In this document: one piece after another, positions 60,701-64,000 of the stretch | Layout of the letters: every line of letters begins with the position of its first letter | Numbering within the stretch: the stretch's first letter is position 1 | Position numbers and translations under genes: made by a program | NCBI RefSeq assembly: GCF_002775205.1 | Contig: NC_036451.1 | Location: 20,942,351-21,006,350, forward strand | From: Xiphophorus maculatus | Taxonomy: Eukaryota; Chordata; Actinopteri; Cyprinodontiformes; Poeciliidae | Length of the DNA stretch: 64,000 bases | Reading direction: 5' to 3' | Notes under the pieces: generated by a model | Databases searched by the model: none | Told to the model about the DNA's origin: nothing | Seen by the model: the letters and a program-made list of their open reading frames with translations, nothing else

Positions 60701-62396
60701 TTTGTATAGTTTTTAAGTTTTTGTTTAGTTTTTAATTTATAAACAATGATGAAACCATGCATAATTTGTCTTTACTCTTAACAATTATGCTCTACTTTTT
60801 CTGTTCTACTACATACAATCCCTGTAAGACACAGTAAAATGAGTTCTTGTAATTTGACACCATGTGAAAAAGGTTAAGTTGCATAAATGATCCGCTTGTA
60901 ACTATAGGGAGGCTTATGACGCTACTAAACTTTTCCTGAATTAAATTGAAAATGTATTAACAGTTTTTTTAACTAAAGAAATAAAAAGAGCAGCTAAATA
61001 TGACTTAAACATTTTCGTTTGCAATGATAAATCAAGTTCAGCGACCTAAAAAACTCAGATTGTACCTATTGCACACTGGTCAAAGAGCTGCACCACCAGG
61101 TAAAATCTGCTTGTCAAATGTAATGGCAACATGCTGAAAATATTATTTTCCAAAGTCAAAAAGCTCTGCAGCGAGTTCAGTTGTGTCTACTCTCTCAATG
61201 ATATGAATCAAAGTAAAACACATGCCTTGTTTTAAACTGAGAAAGGAAATCTCTCTCTCCAGTCAAAGACAAATTCATCATATTTAAATCCTTTCACAGA
61301 GAAAGTCCAGGCAGAGATTGATAAAGTGATCGGACAGAGTCGCCAGCCCTCCGTGGCCGACAGACAGAACCTGCCGTACACTGATGCTGTGATCCATGAG
61401 ATCCAGAGGATGGGGAACATTGTTCCACTGAACGGATTCAGGGTCGCTTCCAAGGATACAACTCTGGGTGGTTACTTCATACCAAAGGTAAATTTACTGA
61501 GCAGTAAATGGTTAATGCATTAAAATGTGTTTTTGCATCAATGACTGACTGATACTTCGGATTTTTCAGGGCACACCTTTAATGCCCATGTTGACATCCG
61601 TCCTGTTTGACAAAACTGAATGGGAAACTCCAGACACCTTCAACCCCGGACATTTCCTGGATGCCAATGGGAAGTTTGTGAAAAGAGAAGCATTCCTACC
61701 GTTCTCTGCAGGTACAGCACATGTGCTTCAAATTTAAGGGTGGAGAATCTTTTGATTCAGCTATCAGACATGTTCTCCACAAACATAGAGAACTGGCTAA
61801 AGGAAGATATGACTGTACTGAGTAATCACATTCAAAGCTTATCATTGGAGCTACCTCGCATTGAAATGCTGGTAAAAAACGTTGTTAAAGGGTTAATAGA
61901 GGAAACTGTTGGGATGACTTCCTGTAGGCGAAGTTTTCTAAAGAGCAGGACTTTCTTAAAGAGATAGAGGTCCAATTTTAAGGCATGAAATTATGACTTC
62001 AAATATCTTTCAAGTGATATTTTATAAATATAGTATTTTTATAACAACTGAAGGTAACATAGTTACTTGATTGTACTTCAAAATGGCACTATGAGCCTGG
62101 AAAATACATAAAATCTTTAATAAAAACCTATTTAGTGCTGAGTTTTCCAGATATGACATTTTGAATAATAATCTCACTCTTCATATTAAAACATGGTGTG
62201 TATCTGTGTTTGCTCTGCAGGAAAACGTGTGTGTCTTGGTGAAGGCCTCGCCAAGATGGAGCTGTTCCTGTTCTTTGTTGGCTTACTGCAGAAGTTCACT
62301 TTCTCCGTTCCTGACGGAGTTGAACTGAGCACTGAAGGAATCACTGGAACGACACGAGTGCCTCATCCCTACAAGGTGTCTGCTAAGGCTCGCTGA
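57728..62396 (+). CDS. Gene I: cytochrome P450 family 2 (CYP2N-like), complete
   Basis: Nine exons encode 497 residues: 57728-57919, 59218-59383, 59477-59629, 59722-59882, 59990-60166, 60265-60403, 61300-61487, 61570-61711 and 62221-62396 (stop TGA). All introns are GT-AG. The frame is open upstream of the ATG, but MWLYN is chosen because it aligns with gene H and starts the membrane anchor. Motifs: PPGP 38-41, AGTETT 306-311, EIQR 363-366, heme Cys444 in [10 protein letters not shown]. It is a tandem sister of gene H; exon 3 peptides differ at 8 of 51 residues, yet exon 7 is almost identical. Intron 1 carries its own SINE-like insertion. Likely an ER arachidonate or xenobiotic monooxygenase. 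Confidence 0.96.
58265..58644 (+). mobile_element. tRNA-headed SINE-like element in gene I intron 1
   Basis: It has an A-box-like TGGCGCAGTTGG and a B-box-like GGTTCGTTTCC, then the same body as the copy in gene H and a (ATGG)n tail. An exact 12-base direct repeat AATAATGTGGCA flanks it (58253-58264 and 58645-58656), so it inserted on its own and was not copied with the gene. Confidence 0.85.
60425..60530. mobile_element. Possible Tc1-like terminal fragment in gene I intron 6
   Basis: The phrases 'tgtctcacattttgtcacatgg' (shortened here) and 'accacaaacttt' resemble the terminal repeat of a fish Tc1 family. Only a fragment is present. Confidence 0.3.
60669..60707. repeat. Perfect 17-bp hairpin in gene I intron 6
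   Basis: Arms 60669-60685 and 60691-60707 are perfect around the 5-base loop actta. Confidence 0.85.
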
Positions 62397-63286
62397 GCTG
62401 AGGACTTTTCACTAAACCTGGTTTCTGCTCAACAGTCGGCTGCCACAGCTTTAGAGGTTGCTGCTTGTTAAGAGTCCTTGTAGATGTGATGATATTCTGA
62501 GTAAGAGTTTAATTAATCATCATTAAAGACATCATACTTTGAGTTACTGAATTCAAATAGGACTGAGAAATAACTTGTCTTTTACAACAATGACTTCCTA
62601 AAAACTTTCTTAAAACAAAAAATATATATATGTTCACATTCTCCATTTTATTGAAAAGATTAAAGAGAATGTACCAAGTACAGAAATTAGGTAAAGTGTG
62701 TATTTATGAAGATATTCCCGTCTTCCCAAAAACAGTTGTTGAATTATAAAATTCAACAATTTTATAATTGTTGAATAACATACAAATACAATTAGTTTGT
62801 ATGTTAATTTTGATTAACATGCAAAGGTAAACCTGTTGTTTTGGCTTTATTATGAGAGCACACTAAATGATCCTGCAACAGTTATGATGCTGTTATGCAA
62901 AGATTTTTTAAAATCCATTTACATTTTAAGAAATGTTTATTTGTTTACAAATGAACATTTGTAACATGAACACTTTCCTGGCGTTTGAGTAAAAGAGGCT
63001 TTATGTCCTGATTATTTATCCATTCATGGCCAATCATTCTGGCCTATTGAGAGTCAATCTCCTCACATCATTTAACTAAACCTTTGAACTAGACACATAG
63101 CCTGGGGTAGGACATGTCTGAAGACACATTTTTCAGGTATTTATGGTGGATCAGCCTTCCTTAACTTTGCCAGTGCATCAAGCGTTGATATTTTCTACTT
63201 CTAGTTACTCCAGGTTTCAGTTCTGTAATGGCAGCAACAGAGGAGAGAGTGGGTTCCTGGTAGGTTCATGTTTGAACCTTCTCAAA

Positions 63287-63333
<47 letters not shown>

Positions 63334-64000
63334 TCTAAACATTTTTTACTGTTGACAATTTACAACAAGATGTTTGATGGTCTTGTGACCAATATTCTGA
63401 CTGTTTGAATATCGTTGTATCAATCTGAAATCTTTTTTTTACAATATCAGAGTCTTTTTGGCTCATTTTGCCAGACGAATAAAAGCCGTCTGCCTTGATG
63501 TAAGGTGTTGATTTCCTTAAGCCACACCCTCCCTCAGTATGCAGATACACATCATCTGGTATGCTCACTGTGCTTTGCTCCATCTTGGCTGGTACTGTAG
63601 TGTCTGAAGGAAAGGTATGAGAATTTGCTCACAGTGAAGACCTGCAGGCCACTGCACATAGAGGTGTGTGCCGATACAGACAATTGCTTGAAGAATTAAC
63701 ATACATAAGTGATGGTTAGACTACTGGTTAGAGGGCTGCTTAAGACAAGGGCTGAGCGTTCCCCTTTCAGCAGGACAATCTACATACTGCCAGAGCTACA
63801 ACAGAACAGTTTCTATGAAAGCATACTGAAGTGACAGAACGACCCACTTTACGTCTATAATTGAATTCAATTGAAAATCAGAGTCAAGCTGCGAAAACTG
63901 ATGTTCACAGATGTTCTTGATCCAACTGGAATGAGCCTGGTCGGTTCTGGAATAACTGTCGATAATTTTTTTTCTGAAATTTGATAGAAAAATACTCAAA
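62397..64000. other. 3' flank of gene I, no gene seen
   Basis: ATTAAA at 62522-62527 may be the poly(A) signal of gene I. Overlapping short inverted repeats lie at 62740-62800, and a (TA)n tract at 63288-63329. The rest is AT-rich and unassigned up to the window end. Confidence 0.55.
63288..63329. repeat. (TA)n microsatellite
   Basis: About 21 uninterrupted TA units in the 3' flank of gene I. Confidence 0.95.

Overview
The window is a tandem cluster of cytochrome P450 family 2 (CYP2) genes from a ray-finned fish. All genes are split into nine exons with GT-AG (rarely GC-AG) introns. The surroundings hold fish-type repeats: hAT and Tc1 relics, a tRNA-headed SINE-like family and long microsatellites. 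The SINE-like family and the CYP2P/CYP2N/CYP2AD-like gene mix suggest a percomorph, perhaps a cyprinodontiform; this is an inference and the species cannot be fixed from the sequence. I see no other protein-coding gene.

Layout. Six genes lie on the minus strand: A (223-5302, cut by the window edge, exons 8-9 missing), B (6328-11306), C (13853-20180), D (21913-27304), E (29330-34055) and F (35906-41797). Three lie on the plus strand: G (44051-48134), H (50609-55643) and I (57728-62396). F and G are head to head across 2.25 kb. Between B and C lies the exon-less wreck of another A/B-type copy (about 12125-12640): a 3' flank, a piece of intron 8 and a promoter flank, with every exon gone.

I reconstructed exons from reading frame, splice sites and the strongly conserved exon lengths. 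B-F each give 498 aa, G 493 aa, H and I 497 aa. All eight complete genes are open throughout and keep the N-terminal membrane anchor, the PPGP hinge, the I-helix AGxET motif, ExxR and the heme-cysteine motif FxxGxRxCxG. By recall of family members, A-F look CYP2P-like (CYP2J-related), G CYP2AD-like, and H and I CYP2N-like. These subfamily names are inference. Exon-length signatures separate the groups independently: A-F 201/163/150/161/177/139/188/142/176; G 183/163/150/161/177/142/188/142/176; H and I 192/166/153/161/177/139/188/142/176.

All are expected to be ER-anchored, NADPH-P450-reductase-dependent monooxygenases. CYP2J, CYP2N and CYP2P enzymes are known to oxidise arachidonic acid and xenobiotics. 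The cluster evolved by repeated tandem duplication, recent for A/B, and by patchy homogenisation (exon 7 of H/I, exons 7-9 of D/E). The end of exon 4, helix F/SRS-2, stays strikingly variable. Most notable are the collapsed gene relic, two GC splice donors (one beside an AT repeat that offers an in-frame alternative GT donor), a stop codon that sits inside a tandem repeat, and an unusual number of perfect short hairpins.
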